From Patella vulgata (taxonomy: Eukaryota > Mollusca > Gastropoda > Patellidae), in the NCBI RefSeq assembly GCF_932274485.2, contig NC_065884.2, forward strand, positions 52,390,546 through 52,454,545: a stretch of DNA of 64,000 nucleotides. Direction: 5' to 3'. Under the pieces are notes generated by a model that did not search any database, was not told where the DNA came from, and saw only the letters and a list, made by a program, of their open reading frames with translations. Both the position numbers and the translations under genes were made by a program. Positions 10,601 to 22,344 of this stretch are shown here, piece by piece (the stretch's first letter is position 1; every line of letters starts with the position of its first letter).

Positions 10601-13600
10601 ACATCTATTTTCAAATATTTTTAATTTCCATTAGATTTTTTTCATTTCACAAGTTCAACAACTTTTATGTTTTAAATTGGAGCTTTTTGTTGGTTGGGGT
10701 AAAGAACAATGTGTTTTAAGAGGTACTTTCTTTCACTGGTTCTTTGTTTTTGTCCATAAATGTATTATTTTTATGACACAAAATGCAGTTATCTCCCTTT
10801 ACCCATGTTGCATTTTATGTGCTAGATAACAATACCTTACTAAATTAAGGGTTGGTTTTTACTTTCAGAAAAATATTTGAAAAAATTGATAAAAATTCTG
10901 ATGGTTTTGTATCTGAAGATGAATTAAAAGATTGGATACAGTATGTACAGAAACGTTATATTACAACAGACACAGAAAGAATGTGGAAAGATTATGATAT
11001 ATCTGATACAAATGAAATTACCTGGAATGCTTATATGAAAAGAACATATGGTTATGGAGATGGTTAGTAATGATATAGTATGGATACCATCACAAAGTGG
11101 CAGATGCATGATATCCGGTTAAGGACATTTTGGGGGGAATGGGGGAATTTGGAAATTTGTCGGCAGTGGAGATATGTGGCATATATCTGGCCCCCACTAA
11201 CAATATAACATCCAGTTTCATCAGCTGCTCTACAACCTCACTATACTGCAGTATAGTGCAGGAAATTTTCAAACCTGTAGGTACCAGACAATATTATGGA
11301 CAAAAACAAAGAACCAGTACTCTTAAAACACATTGTTCAATTTAAAACATAAAAGTTGTCATAAAATAATTTTCATTGGGTTTATGGTTTCAGCTGGAGA
11401 GCCTAAAGAAGGTGATCCTGTATATGAATACCGTGATATGATCACTAGAGATAAAAGAAGATGGGAAAGAGCCGATGGTAATAATGATGATAAATTAAAT
11501 AAAGAAGAATTTAGCAACTTTTTACATCCTGAAGATGCCGAACATATGAGAGAGATAGTAGTTCTTGTAAGTGTAGTATATCCCGATGTAAAAGAAACCC
11601 AATAATTAATTTTGTTTTGGTAAAATTTTAAATTCAGGTATTTTGAATGTAAGACTGTCTTGGATATATGAATTTATCATCAGTCCATTAAAAACGAGCA
11701 TCCATTTTAATGCTTGGCAAATCCCAGAATGCATTGGGATAAAGGCCCTTTCATTATAAAGGGAAAGAACTCAATTTAGCATAGTGATTTTAAGGATTCA
11801 GACCACATTTAACAAAAGATCTTGAGAAAATGTAATGGACACAACCTGTCTTGGTTAATACATGTGAATAATTTATTGTAAATTTGATATGTATTTTATA
11901 CTGTAGGAAACATTAGAAGATATAGATAAAGATAAAGATGGTTTTATTAGTGTAGAAGAATATATAGGTAAGTATATTATCAGTACAAGTTCACCTTGGT
12001 GCCAAAAACTGTTGGAAGTAAATTATTGATGGGTGTTTATTTTCACTGTTTTCGTATAAAGTTTTACATATTTCAAATTAAGGATGTAAACGGTCTCTTG
12101 GTTAACCAGTCACGGTTCGGTTGCATTGTTGAACAGGTTGAAAAGATTCTTAACCGGTATTGATTTTCGTATCATACCTGGTATATCATACATCGTTTTC
12201 TTTCGCAAAGACCACATAAATACTGCAAATAGCACTTGTCATTTGTTAACGTTTTTAAGTTCCAGCTTGAAGTTTTGTATACGTTACTACTATTAGCACT
12301 CGCTGCCAAGCATTAAATAGCCCTGAGTGATTGACAAATAATTGTTTTACAGCATTTATTAACCTCATCTCTCAATAAACAAAGTCTCAAAAAGGAAACA
12401 AGTTTGATGTGATAAAATAATATTAAAATAGGATATAATAGTAAAATTGATGATATCACTTGAACACGCGATGCTGTGCCGATGGGGTCAAAATTGACGA
12501 CATATGGGTCACTGGTACCAAATGATACAGCATGGCTTGTGATAGAAAAACGTGTAGTAAATTCTTTGGAAATAGATGATGTTGAATAATCAAACTTATT
12601 TTGTATTTAAAATCCAATGGTATGCTTTCAAATATTTATGTCATAACTAATCTTATAAATTAAAACAGAAGCTTTTTTTTTTTTTTATTAAATCAACATG
12701 ATTTGAACTGGTCTATACTGACCTGTCAATGGAGAAATGAAACATCAAGAATGAATGGAATTTATACTGTCCGTTAACTTAAAAGTTGTAATACTAATAA
12801 TTTAAAAATATATATTGCCATGTCTTCCTGTGATGCAACAAATATTTTAATAGAAAATTTTTATCAAATGTCAATAAATCATTTAACGGTGGCGGTTGTT
12901 TTTTTAATGACCAGTTAACCGTTTTGAACCGTTACATCATTATTTCAAATAAGCATTTTCATTTACTATATTTATTTTATTGAAGTGTGTGTGAACACAC
13001 ATAGAAATTACTAGAGAAAAGAAAACTTTTGATCTATAAATATTAACGAATAAAATAAAATATTGGTTTGAGAAGACAAACGAATAAGGCATAATTATCT
13101 ATTGGTTTGAGAATTTCATTGAATGAAGTATTTATCCATTGGTAGGGTACCCCACGCTGCCAAAATTTGCTCTTTTAAAAGTTAACTTGCCACAGCCAAT
13201 GTGCATGCTTCAGTTACAAGTTCCAAACTGGTTTCTGGCTGGACACGGAGCAGGAGAATACGCCACACTGTATATTATGAGGCTATAAATAGCCATTGCA
13301 TGTGAAATTTTCAACACATCTATCAACTGTTAAAGCCGTAAAAATTGTAATATTTAGCTGTTTCGTTGTTACAGCAGCTTTAGAAAATTGTGTGCGTTTA
13401 GTTTTTTTAATTTGCTTTGATATGAACTATACTGTTAGGAGAGACATCTTTCAGTTTAGTAAAATTAATATCTCAGAAATCCTTCGTTAGGCAAGAATAG
13501 AATACTAGTAGTATTTTCCTTTTGATTTTACAGGTTTCTCAGAACAATCGTTCGAGTTGCCTAATGTGCGCATTTCTAAGTTAGATTTATTGATAGAGCT

Positions 13601-16525
13601 TTCTGTTATGTTTGGTAGAAAATAGTCTTTATTATCTCAGCTTGTCAATCAGTCAGAGAATGCTTGGTAGACTGGTTAAGAGGGATTAATTTTAATCCAA
13701 GGACAATTAACCTATTTTGCACTCAAAAAAATGCCTGGATGTAATGCCGTTGTCTTGTAAACTTTTTCAGTCTATTTTTTTTAATTGATATTTAAATGCT
13801 TATAACTTGTTAAACACAACTGTTTATTTAGGGACTATGAATGTGAGAAAGTAAGTTTCATATACATGTTGTGGTATAATTGTCAAAATATTTGGAGATA
13901 TTTATTTATGGTGATGCACCCTATGACTGGTTTTGGAATATCACTGACTGAATAAGCTATTTATCTATTGCTCTTGGAATATCACTCAAATATTTATCCA
14001 TTATTCAATGGGTGACCTGGTCTAAATTGTCTTAAAATTTCCATGAAATAAGAAATTATTATGCTTCAAGTATAGTTATTAAATCTGCTAATTATCTATA
14101 GCTGATATTTATGACGAGGCAGACGAAGATGACGATGAGGAAGATGGACACCATGAAGGGGGTGAACCTGAGTGGGTTCAAGCTGAACGAGATCAATTTG
14201 CTAACACCCGAGATAAAAATGGTGATGGTAAATTGAACAAGGAAGAAATTAGAGATTGGATTATTCCCGAAGATTACGACCACGTTTCGGCAGAAGTGGA
14301 ACATCTTATCCACTCTTCTGATGAAGATAAGGTTGGTTGGTCGCATGACCCCCTAACCCCATGCATGGTGGCGACAACATATCTCATCTGTAACCCTTGA
14401 CCTTTGTAGGTGACATGTTGTCTGATCAAAAAAAGGGAGAGCCAGAACCCGACTGGGTAGTTAACGAACGGAAGCAGTTTACTGATTACCGTGATAAAAA
14501 CAAAGATGGTAAAATGGATAAGCATGAGGTGATGGATTGGATCATTCCTACCGATTATGATCACTCATCTGCTGAATCTAAACATCTTATTTACGAATCC
14601 GATAAAGACAAGGTTTGTAAAACAAGTCAAGGGCGTTGTTTAACATCACATACGATTAGTGTACACACATTTGGAGGAATTAATTTCAGTATACTGTTTT
14701 GAGATGCTTTGAAATTCTTTTATTTGTTAAATTAGAACCTGATCACTATTTTGGTAATGTTTATAATTATACCCTTTTTAAAAGCCCACATGGAAATGTG
14801 GTTGTATATTGCCGTCGTCCACAATTTCTTGTTAACAATCGACAGGGTACATTTTGAAATTTGATATGTTGTTTACATTAGTGAGATGAAGAGTCCTATT
14901 TAATTTAAATAGTTTCCGTTAATTTTTTCTGGAGTTATGACCCTTGTTTCACTTTGTTGCACCCTGTGAATGCCCTTACAACAAAAGTTATCATTCGATC
15001 TATATGAAATTATCATTTAAATTAGTAAAACAAAGAATCCTATTGAATTTCAACAATTTCTGTTAATTACTTCTAGAGATATGGCCCTTGTTTCACTTTG
15101 TTGGACCTTGTGAACGCTCGAACGACAAAGGTTTTCGTTCCATCTGTGTGAAATATATATGCATCATTTAAATTAGTCAAACGACGAAGCCTATCCAATT
15201 TCTGTAAATTACTCCCAGACTTAAGGCCCTCGTTTCAGTTTGTAGAACCTTGTGAACTCTCAAACGCTGAAAATTATAATCTGATCTGTATGGAATTTTC
15301 TTTAAAAAAAAAAAAAAAAAAAAAATGCAAGTCATTGTCGACCGCTCTGATTTATCTGCTGTGGGCGTATGTTTAGTGCCTGGCAACCTATCTTATATGT
15401 AAAGAAATGAGTTTCGGTTGTTGTCCTAATTTCCAAAACTAACTGGAAGACCAGCATCCTCCATGCATTGTGCTATGATGTAAAATTCTGCCAAAACAGG
15501 GGTGCTACAGCCACCTCTTATTTTGAATTTTAAGATGGCGCGTGATATACCTTGTCCCTATTTTATAGTATGCTAGAAAAAATAAATTTTAATCCCGTCA
15601 AGTACCCGTGACTTGAATCGCTTAAAAATTTTGAACTAAAAACCAAGAACTTTTTGCTTTTTCAAATTATTTTTGAAATCGGAACCAAAATTCTAACAAA
15701 AGAAATTCAAATTGGTGTGGCCTAAAGTTGTTTGTATAAGTTCTCTATATAGATGTTCAAGCAGATATATTAGTGAACATGTGCTCTATTTGGACAATGA
15801 CTTTTTGGCTATCGTAAGGCACCAAAAAGTGATAATGTACTAAGAATTCTTGAATTACTACTTTTCTTGAAATCAAAAATATTGTTGGGTAGATACAATG
15901 TAGTACAAATGTGTGTATGTATATATAGTATGTAAGATAGCAATGTCCTTGAAATGTTTTTATTTGCTGCATGACGAATGGTTATTTATTGTGGCAACAC
16001 AACTCTACACAAAGGTCTTGGGTACAGATCTTAATACACATTTTAATGTTTGTATTGTTATCACTTGCACTTGTTTATCCAAATTTGTATTTTTTCAGCA
16101 TAATAAAAGTTTAGTTCAAGAAAAACTACAAAAGTTATTTTAGGACATTGCCATTTTGTGAAAATATAATACTGTACCCCATCCTGTTTGAAAAAAAGCA
16201 GATGGCTATTAAAATGGGTCTGTCAGTCTGTGACACTTTTGAGGACATAATGTTCAAATTTGGTCTGGGGGGTTGGATGGCCGAATGGTTAACACATGCG
16301 CGCTGTATTATAAGGTCTGTTATGGAGTCAACTCGCGTGGTTTCAAATCCCCGGTTGTACGTGACAAGGAGTAAGGTCGCCTGTCCAACCTCGTGGGTTT
16401 TCTCCGGGTCCTCCGGTTTCCTCCCACTGCTAAAGACCCCTAAGCGCAAGCGAATTATTGAAATAAAACTGAACCATGTGTTAGTCTCGAAATGACCTAG
16501 TTTGTGTCGAGTGGACCTTAAACCC

Positions 16526-16575
<50 letters not shown>

Positions 16576-17290
16576 AATTTGATTTGTCATGCTTTGAAAC
16601 ATGATAGCTCTTGATTCTAATTTAGTGAGAGTGATGGAACTTAATGTCTAGTTTCATTACATCAATAACAGACATAGTGCAATGAATATGAAGGCTGTCT
16701 TAGCATGCAACAAAGTTTGGTGTTTCTTCTCTGAGTTGGAACTAATGTAATTAAGATTATAAATATTGTTTTTAGTGGATGTAAAACAGACTGTTAAATT
16801 GCATGCTGGTTTATGGTCACATGTTTATGATTTATTCTGTTTTGTTCGAGATAAACAGGTTGGATGGCTGAATGGTTAGCACTTGCACACTGTGTCATAA
16901 GATCTGTCATTGAGTCAACTGGCGTAGTTTTGATTCGATGAGTAGTGTCGCCTGTCCAACCTCGTGGGTTTTCACCGGTTTCCTCCTACTGGTAATAAGG
17001 ACAAAGCGTATCAAATTTTGGACTCTTCCATCAATTGTATGCACAGTTAAAAGCCATTAAAACCCCCTTTCAAAAATCTGATGGGTGGGTGTACGTTATT
17101 TTCTTTGCATGGCAAACAGTAGATTGATGACACCATTTCATTTTTTTGTTTTTTTTTAACTAATGTGATTGTATTTTTATTTTAGGATGGAAGGTTAACT
17201 AAGCAAGAGATTTTAGATAAGCATGACTTGTTTGTTGGAAGTCAAGCTACAGATTTCGGTGAGGCTCTCACAAGACATGATGAGTTTTAA
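7681..17290 (+). CDS. CALU: Calumenin-type ER EF-hand protein, complete, with alternative exon 7
   Basis: Exons: 7681-7686, 8668-8784, 9752-9882, 10869-11062, 11394-11566, 11907-11967, then either 14102-14331 or 14410-14612, then 17186-17290. All borders are AG/GT and all phases fit. The product is 338 or 329 residues (human calumenin is 315). Residues 1-26 form a signal peptide (basic KKK, hydrophobic run, likely cut after A24-S-A26). The DYDHEAFLG and [10 protein letters not shown] blocks are calumenin hallmarks. EF loops lie at 92-103, 128-139, 177-188 and 214-225, one in exon 7, and one across the exon 7/8 joint. The protein ends in HDEF, the calumenin/reticulocalbin ER-retention signal. 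Family role: a low-affinity calcium-binding chaperone of the ER and secretory pathway. EF-hand 2 is degenerate (T, N and A at loop positions 5, 6 and 12). The start is chosen from a CACCATGG context with the GTAAGT donor two codons later; M9 or M10 encoded in exon 2 is the alternative. Confidence 0.93.
8030..8310. repeat. TIR element with CGTTTCGTTTT ends (calumenin intron 1)
   Basis: Left end TTTCGTTTCGTTTTTTTTTT and right end complementary (AAACAAAACGAAATAGGATC). A second family member with better-matched ends lies at 27424-27590. Probably a small non-autonomous DNA transposon. Confidence 0.4.
8836..8900 (+). repeat. Short tandem repeat, about 21-base unit
   Basis: Three copies of CTGATTCGGACCAGATTCTT-like units, the last one degraded, just downstream of the calumenin exon at 8668-8784. 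More distant matches to the same words occur near 9165-9205. Confidence 0.7.
9209..9522 (-). repeat. SINE A, near full-length (calumenin intron 2)
   Basis: Reverse copy from TTTCTGCTCC through ATTCCAACTTTCAAGG to the complement of the A box (CCACTGTGGCTCC). Confidence 0.75.
12082..12943. repeat. TIR element in calumenin intron 6 (hAT-like candidate)
   Basis: Left GGATGTAAACGG...GGTTAACCAG and right CCAGTTAACCG...CCGTTACATC are inverted copies. Flanks TTCAAATTA and TTCAAATA are a possible target duplication of about 8 bases. No transposase frame, so it would be non-autonomous. Confidence 0.5.
14102..14331 (+). CDS. CALU: Calumenin alternative exon 7a (acidic linker + EF-hand 5)
   Basis: Preceded by CTATAG and followed by GTTGGT. 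It is 230 bases (3n+2), entered with one base carried over from exon 6. It begins [15 protein letters not shown], a strongly acidic linker, then EPEWVQAER and the EF loop [12 protein letters not shown]. It ends ...SSDEDK, which supplies the first residues of EF-hand 6. By hand alignment, 36 of 56 residues after the linker match exon 7b. The linker is longer and more acidic than in vertebrate calumenin. Confidence 0.85.
14410..14612 (+). CDS. CALU: Calumenin alternative exon 7b (short linker + EF-hand 5)
   Basis: Preceded by TTGTAG and followed by GTTTGT. It is 203 bases (3n+2) with the same entry and exit phases as exon 7a. It begins [16 protein letters not shown] and carries the EF loop [12 protein letters not shown]. 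It ends YESDKDK, which is closer to vertebrate calumenin (GDMY..., YESDQNK) than 7a is, so it is probably the ancestral-like form. Confidence 0.85.
14769..15395 (+). repeat. ATACGCCCACA-type element with tandem-repeat core (calumenin intron 7)
   Basis: Left part AAGCCCACATGGAAATGTGG followed by GTTGTATATTGCCGTCG; right end GCTGTGGGCGTATG then GCCTGGCAACCTATC. Between them are about three degenerate repeats with TATGGCCCTTGTTTCACTTT-type words. Related copies lie at 20085-21330, 28075-28490 and 44086-45246. Confidence 0.65.
16267..16573 (+). repeat. SINE B (V-domain), full-length with (CT)n tail
   Basis: Head GGTTGGATGGCCGAATGGTT (A box) and GGTTTCAAATCCCC (B box). The conserved core GTTTTCTCCGGGTCCTCCGG / TTTCCTCCCACTGC, resembling the V-SINE central domain, follows, then GTGTCGAGTGGAC and (CT)n. 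It lies in the calumenin intron before the last exon. Confidence 0.9.
16857..17070 (+). repeat. SINE B, degraded
   Basis: Head GGTTGGATGGCTGAATGGTT and ATTGAGTCAACTGGCG remain; the core is shortened and the 3' end is lost. Confidence 0.75.
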
Positions 17291-18945
17291 ATCCGCAGAA
17301 AGTAGGAGTATCAAATTAAATCCGAACTATGTGTGAATGTGAACAGTACATATTATTTTGCGTACAGTAGGAGTGAATCTGAACTAGGGTAATTGCCTTT
17401 ATGAAAATAAAAGAGTGATAGATCTAGTTATAACTTCAATGTGTGAGACAGTGGAGTCATTGGTGAATAAAAACAGTATTTTGCCGTTTAGCACCAAAAT
17501 TTTGAACAGTTGTGGGCTAGATCTATGAGTACTTTACTGATCAAAGATATCTTACTGCATGAACCACTTATCAGTATTTTGATTGGTAGAAGAACAAGAA
17601 TAATGGCAGAATTCCATTTAATTTTTTTTTATTTTTTGTAAAAGAATTAGAATTGTCCGTTAATTTCTTTTATAAAGAATTTATGCCTCTTTATTGATCA
17701 GGTACTTGTAACTTTTATATCCAAGATATATTAATGAGGGTGGGAATAAGTGAGTTGTCTGCCCTTCTTATTTATTTTGCATTGTGAAGATTTAGGGTAC
17801 CGGTAGTGTTGAGGAAATATGTAGATTTTTTGTTTTTCAACAGTTTACTACTGCCATTCATTCCAATCTTTCTGAAATCTTGTGTTCAATTTGTTGTGGG
17901 AAAAGAGCTTTTTATGATAATTCTTGATTCTGTAGATGGACTAAATTCACCATATTATTTAATTAAATAAATGCAAGTGTCGGCACAAAATGTTGCAGAT
18001 TATCCATAATGTTAAGGGCAGACAACTTAAATTATTCCGCTTTTAGTTTTATATATGGAGTGAAATATGTACATATTACTAGTCATACAATTAAGCATTA
18101 GATTCATTAAAAAAGAACTAAAATCTTATCCCTGTATTCATATCTTGAATGATAAAACTATATCAATAATACTCAAACCTGATAGAGTAAGCAGTATATG
18201 CACTTAATTTATCTTAATCTTCCATTGCTTTTATTTTTTAACCATTGTATGGATTATTCTTTATATTTTCTATGGTGCTTTTTTGGTTGTTTGAAGATGG
18301 TGAATAATTATATCAGTTTAAGAATTATGAAACTAAACGTACTTATATAGATATAGATCTTAAATAATATATAATGGCATGAGTATACCATTTTAACTAG
18401 AAATCACAAGGTGGTGTGACAATGAACAAACACATCGAACATAGCAATATATATATATATATATTAAAGTAACACACAGCAGTTTTATCGCCTCTGATGA
18501 AATTTTTTAAATTGGTATTGATGATTCCACGGTTTTACCTTCAAAAAGGTATAGCTACTCGACAATCCGTTTTATTTCCAGTCCATAAAGAATGATATGT
18601 GTGAGGAACGAGAGACCCAATCCATAGCTGTTTGATTATGCTTTGTAATACTATGATGGGGGAATTGCTCTTCAATGTGTATAATATTTCTGGTGTAGAA
18701 AGTCAAGCTTTTCATTCAATTTTTTGTAAAGAAATATAAATCACATACATGTACAAGCTGCATCTTTTTGGGAGAAAATTTAAGATTGTTCTAATAGTAG
18801 TTATTTAGTAATAGATTTATTCATTTGGTTAAAAAGTGTTCATTATTATGCCAACTTGTATATATTTCACTAAACTGTAGTTTTGTTAAAGTCTTTTTTT
18901 ACATGTGTTTCATTAAAAAAGGAAAATAAAAGATTGTTTATTTCA
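17291..18945 (+). other. CALU: Probable 3' UTR of calumenin
   Basis: AT-rich with no coding signal. AATAAA-type signals occur at several places; a late one is AATAAA at 18925-18930. A short (TA)n run lies at about 18448-18465. The real cleavage site is not determined. Confidence 0.4.
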
Positions 18946-19204
18946 AATGACCTTCATTGTTTTTATGCAATTGTGAGCGGGCGTTTCGATCAGTTTCTGG
19001 ATCAGTTCCTGCAATTGGAGAAATGTAAAGAAGTTGAAATCATTTTCAAGGATGGTTTATAATAGTCTTGCCCTGGGTCCAGCTCCAGGACATTATACCA
19101 TGCGAATTTCACTTCATGCTGTATCATACCTGTGCAGGCAGTTTAAATTTATGTATCGACTCTGTTGGAACAGGGTTGCTAGGAAGGGAGATCAGAGCGT
19201 ATCA

Positions 19205-19465
19205 GTATTAAAACTAAACGGCTATGGAGCAAGTAAGTGCATGCGTATATCATAAGGTCTGTCATTGAGTCAACTGGCATGGTTTCGATTCCCCGGTTGT
19301 ATGTGACAAGGAGTAGGGTCACCTGTCCAACCTCGTGGGTGTCCTCTGGTTTCCTCCCACTGCTAAAGACCCCTACGCACAATTGAAATTAAATTGAACT
19401 GTGTTTGTCCTGAAATCACCTAGTTTGTGTGAGTGGACGTTAAACTCAATTTCTTTCTCTCACCT
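19205..19465 (+). repeat. SINE B, diverged head
   Basis: GTCATTGAGTCAACTGGCAT, the B box GGTTTCGATTCC, part of the V-like core, and the tail GTGAGTGGACGTTAAAC. Confidence 0.75.
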
Positions 19466-19544
19466 GTTTCAAAGGTTTGGATGAAACAGTCAGAAATAAG
19501 AAAGACGGTTTCAGAAAATTGTTTTATTTAATTGACAGGGGAAA

Positions 19545-20070
19545 TAATTCCATATAAAGTAAATGGATGCAGAACCCCCTACCCGCAATCTCACATTTAA
19601 CCGATGTTAATCCGCTTTCCCTGACTGCAACTCTTTTACTAAAAATTTGGTTCCACTCGGTGTTCTCCAACACAGGTGGAGGAATGTCTGGCCCCAAAGC
19701 TTGTATTATGAAGTAGATTTTGAAGCAGCATACCACTAAATATGTAACTATCTGCTGTACACAGTTTAAAACCTCTTCTCTGATTCTATACCAAGACGTC
19801 AACAAAGATGGCATTGAAATGAAATGGGGTTTAACGTCCTACTGTTTTGCTCCGAACTGGGCTAATGAAGACGGGAGATGGCATTGAAAATGAAAAGGGA
19901 GAGCAGCTATAAATGTTAATTCGCTAATGCATCTCTTTTACTGGAAATTTTGATCCAATCGGGGTTCTCCATCACAGGTGGAAACACGTCTGGCCCCAAA
20001 GCTTGTATTATGAGGTTGATTACTGTCTGTCCCAGATTATACTACGACTCGAAAATTACTTGCCATTTCT
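19545..20070 (+). repeat. Duplicated unit with GGCCCCAAAGCTTGTATTAT, with a SINE A tail between
   Basis: Two related segments (about 19560-19720 and 19905-20015) share TCTTTTACT, GTTCTCCA-CACAGGTGGA and GGCCCCAAAGCTTGTATTAT. A reverse SINE A tail fragment lies at 19815-19878 between them. A third copy is at about 24630-24751. Confidence 0.6.
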
Positions 20071-20084
20071 TCAATTTTTATTAC

Positions 20085-21330
20085 TGAAAGAGTTATGGCC
20101 CTTAATCACGTTGAAAAATCTTGTGGATGCTCTAGAGTCTAAAATTAATATCCGATTGACTTTAATTTTATACACGGTGGTTAAGGTCATCAGGCGAAGA
20201 ATCCTATTCATTTTCACCGATTTCCAATAATTAATGCCCGAGTTATGACCCTTGATCACTTTGAAAAATCTTGTGGACGCTCTAGGGGCTAAAGTTAATA
20301 TCCAACTGACTTCAGATTTATACACAGTGTTTAAGGTCATGAGACAAAGATGCCTATTGATTTTCTTTTCAATGATTTCCGATAATTACTGCCAGAGTTA
20401 TGACCCTTGATCACTTTGAAAAATCTTGTGGATGCTCTAGATGCTAAAGTTAATATCCGAATGACTTTAAATTTATACGCAGCGTGTTTGAGGTCATGAG
20501 ACGAAGAAGCCTATTGATTTTCAACGATTTCCGATAATTACTGCCAAAGTTATGGCCCTTGATCACTTTGAAAAATTTAAGGTCTTGAGACAAACAAGTA
20601 TATTGATTTTCAATGAACTTGAACAGCTAAATAAATAGAGAATCTCCTACTCCTGCCGAGTTTTTTTTACTTTATCAACAAGTGTTGATACTTTTTGATA
20701 TCAAAAAAGACGAGTAGGAGATTTTATTTATCACCAAATCCTTTCTTACATGCACAAATAGATAAATACAATTCTTTTCTGTAGATTTCACTTTTACTGA
20801 ACATTACGGCGTAGTGATACATCATTTTTAACAGCAATTCAACCATTGCAAATGTCCTTTATATTGACCCGTGGTTTCCATCAAGGTCAATTGAATAACA
20901 ATAGTTCATTTTTAATAAAAAAAAATTACTTCTAATAAGAAATGAACTGTTCTTTGAAAATAAAAAAAAGTAGTTCCTTTTCAACTGACCAATCATATTC
21001 ATGTAAAGCGATCTCCTAAGGAGATATCGCAGTAGATTATGAAATATATCACACAAGCGATATCTACTGTAGAATGTATTATTGGGAGATAAATGATATT
21101 AAATGTTTCGTATACTAAACCTTAGCATGGGACAGAACTTTATAGAAGCCAAACAAATTCTAATGATTTTTTTTGATAATTACTTAATAATTACTTAATG
21201 AGTTGTTACTCTTAATCAGATTTTAGTGTATTATAAATGTTTCATTACCGAAAAAAGTATGCGACAACTCTTGTTGACTGCCCGGACGATTTAGCTGCTG
21301 TCAGCGTATGTTTCGTTGCCTGGCAACCTA
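20085..21330 (+). repeat. ATACGCCCACA-type element, tandem core, interrupted by a fold-back insertion
   Basis: About four units of roughly 150 bases (CTTGATCACTTTGAAAAATC, GAGACGAAGAAGCCTATTGA). The right end is GACGATTTAGCTGCTG then GCGTATGTTTCGTTGCCTGG. Compared with the copy at 44086-45246, about 455 extra bases (about 20634-21089) are inserted. They begin with AGAATCTCCTACTC, end near GGGAGATAA and contain several hairpins. Confidence 0.65.
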
Positions 21331-21671
21331 TCTTTATGTCTAGCTTTTCAAGTCTGAAGGAGATATTCGTCATAAATCTTCTTTTGACCATCTAACCTAA
21401 ATCATCCCATTCTATTCGAATTTTTCTGGCTAGCATTGTCCTTCTGGGTAGCAGATGACCAGACCACCCACAATCAAATCTTATGTTTGCTAAAGTTAAT
21501 CTCGTGAAAGGAATAAGACAACTGTACCAATTAAAATTATTAAATTTGCAGCCAATAATACATGTAGGCTAGCTTAATGTAGTCCTGTGACCAATAATCT
21601 CTAGTAAGTATATTTCAAGGTTGCAAGTTATGATAATGGCAAAATATGGTCGTATGCACCAATGATAATGA

Positions 21672-21805
21672 CCATTATGCTGGTGATCTTAGATTTTACA
21701 TTGACCAATATGGTGACCATGTTAGATTTCACACTGACCATTATGGTGTCCATTTTAGATGCCACACTGACATTATGATGACTATCTTAGATTTGACAAT
21801 GACGT
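21672..21805 (+). repeat. Degenerate tandem repeat, about 43-base unit
   Basis: Three to four units built on ATGGTGACCAT-TTAGAT-TCACACTGACCA. Words of the same kind (GGCCATCTTGGA, AATTTCACAATGGCG) recur up to 25.9 kb. Confidence 0.6.
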
Positions 21806-22344
21806 CTTAATTACGGCGAAAGTTTTTAATTAATAGATTGACCATAATCAATGTATAGACTCATAATTCGTAGTTCCAACATGCTAATCTGAAAGGTTAT
21901 GACAGTATATTTGTGGCTATCTGGCGACCATATTGGATTTCACGTTGACATCTAACGCTCTCCATCTGGCGACTGGATTTAATGGATTACTTGACCCCTA
22001 AAAACTAGGTATAAACACCAAAATTGCCCCCTTATTGGATAAGAAACCTCATCTCTCAACCCTCCGTGTTTCGAGATAAGAGATGGTGCTATTATCTGCT
22101 ATATAGTTTCAAGTGGCAAACCCCCAATTTTAACGCTTATCACATCGGGTTTCAAATTAAGCAAAATTGCCAATTTTTTGTCTTCAAAACAACGATTGGT
22201 TATTGTTATTTATAACATTTCTGCCACATCTAACTATAATTAAGCAGAAAATCCTACCTGACACAGGTACTGATCCGCTCTTTTTAAATCGAAGTGATAA
22301 TAGATTGCTTTTGTTTCTCCAATATTTTAAATTTACGTCTTTAA

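Noticed and set aside
16135-16602. 155-residue minus-strand frame with a run of Arg-Glu
   Set aside because: It is the antisense of a SINE B and its (CT)n tail.
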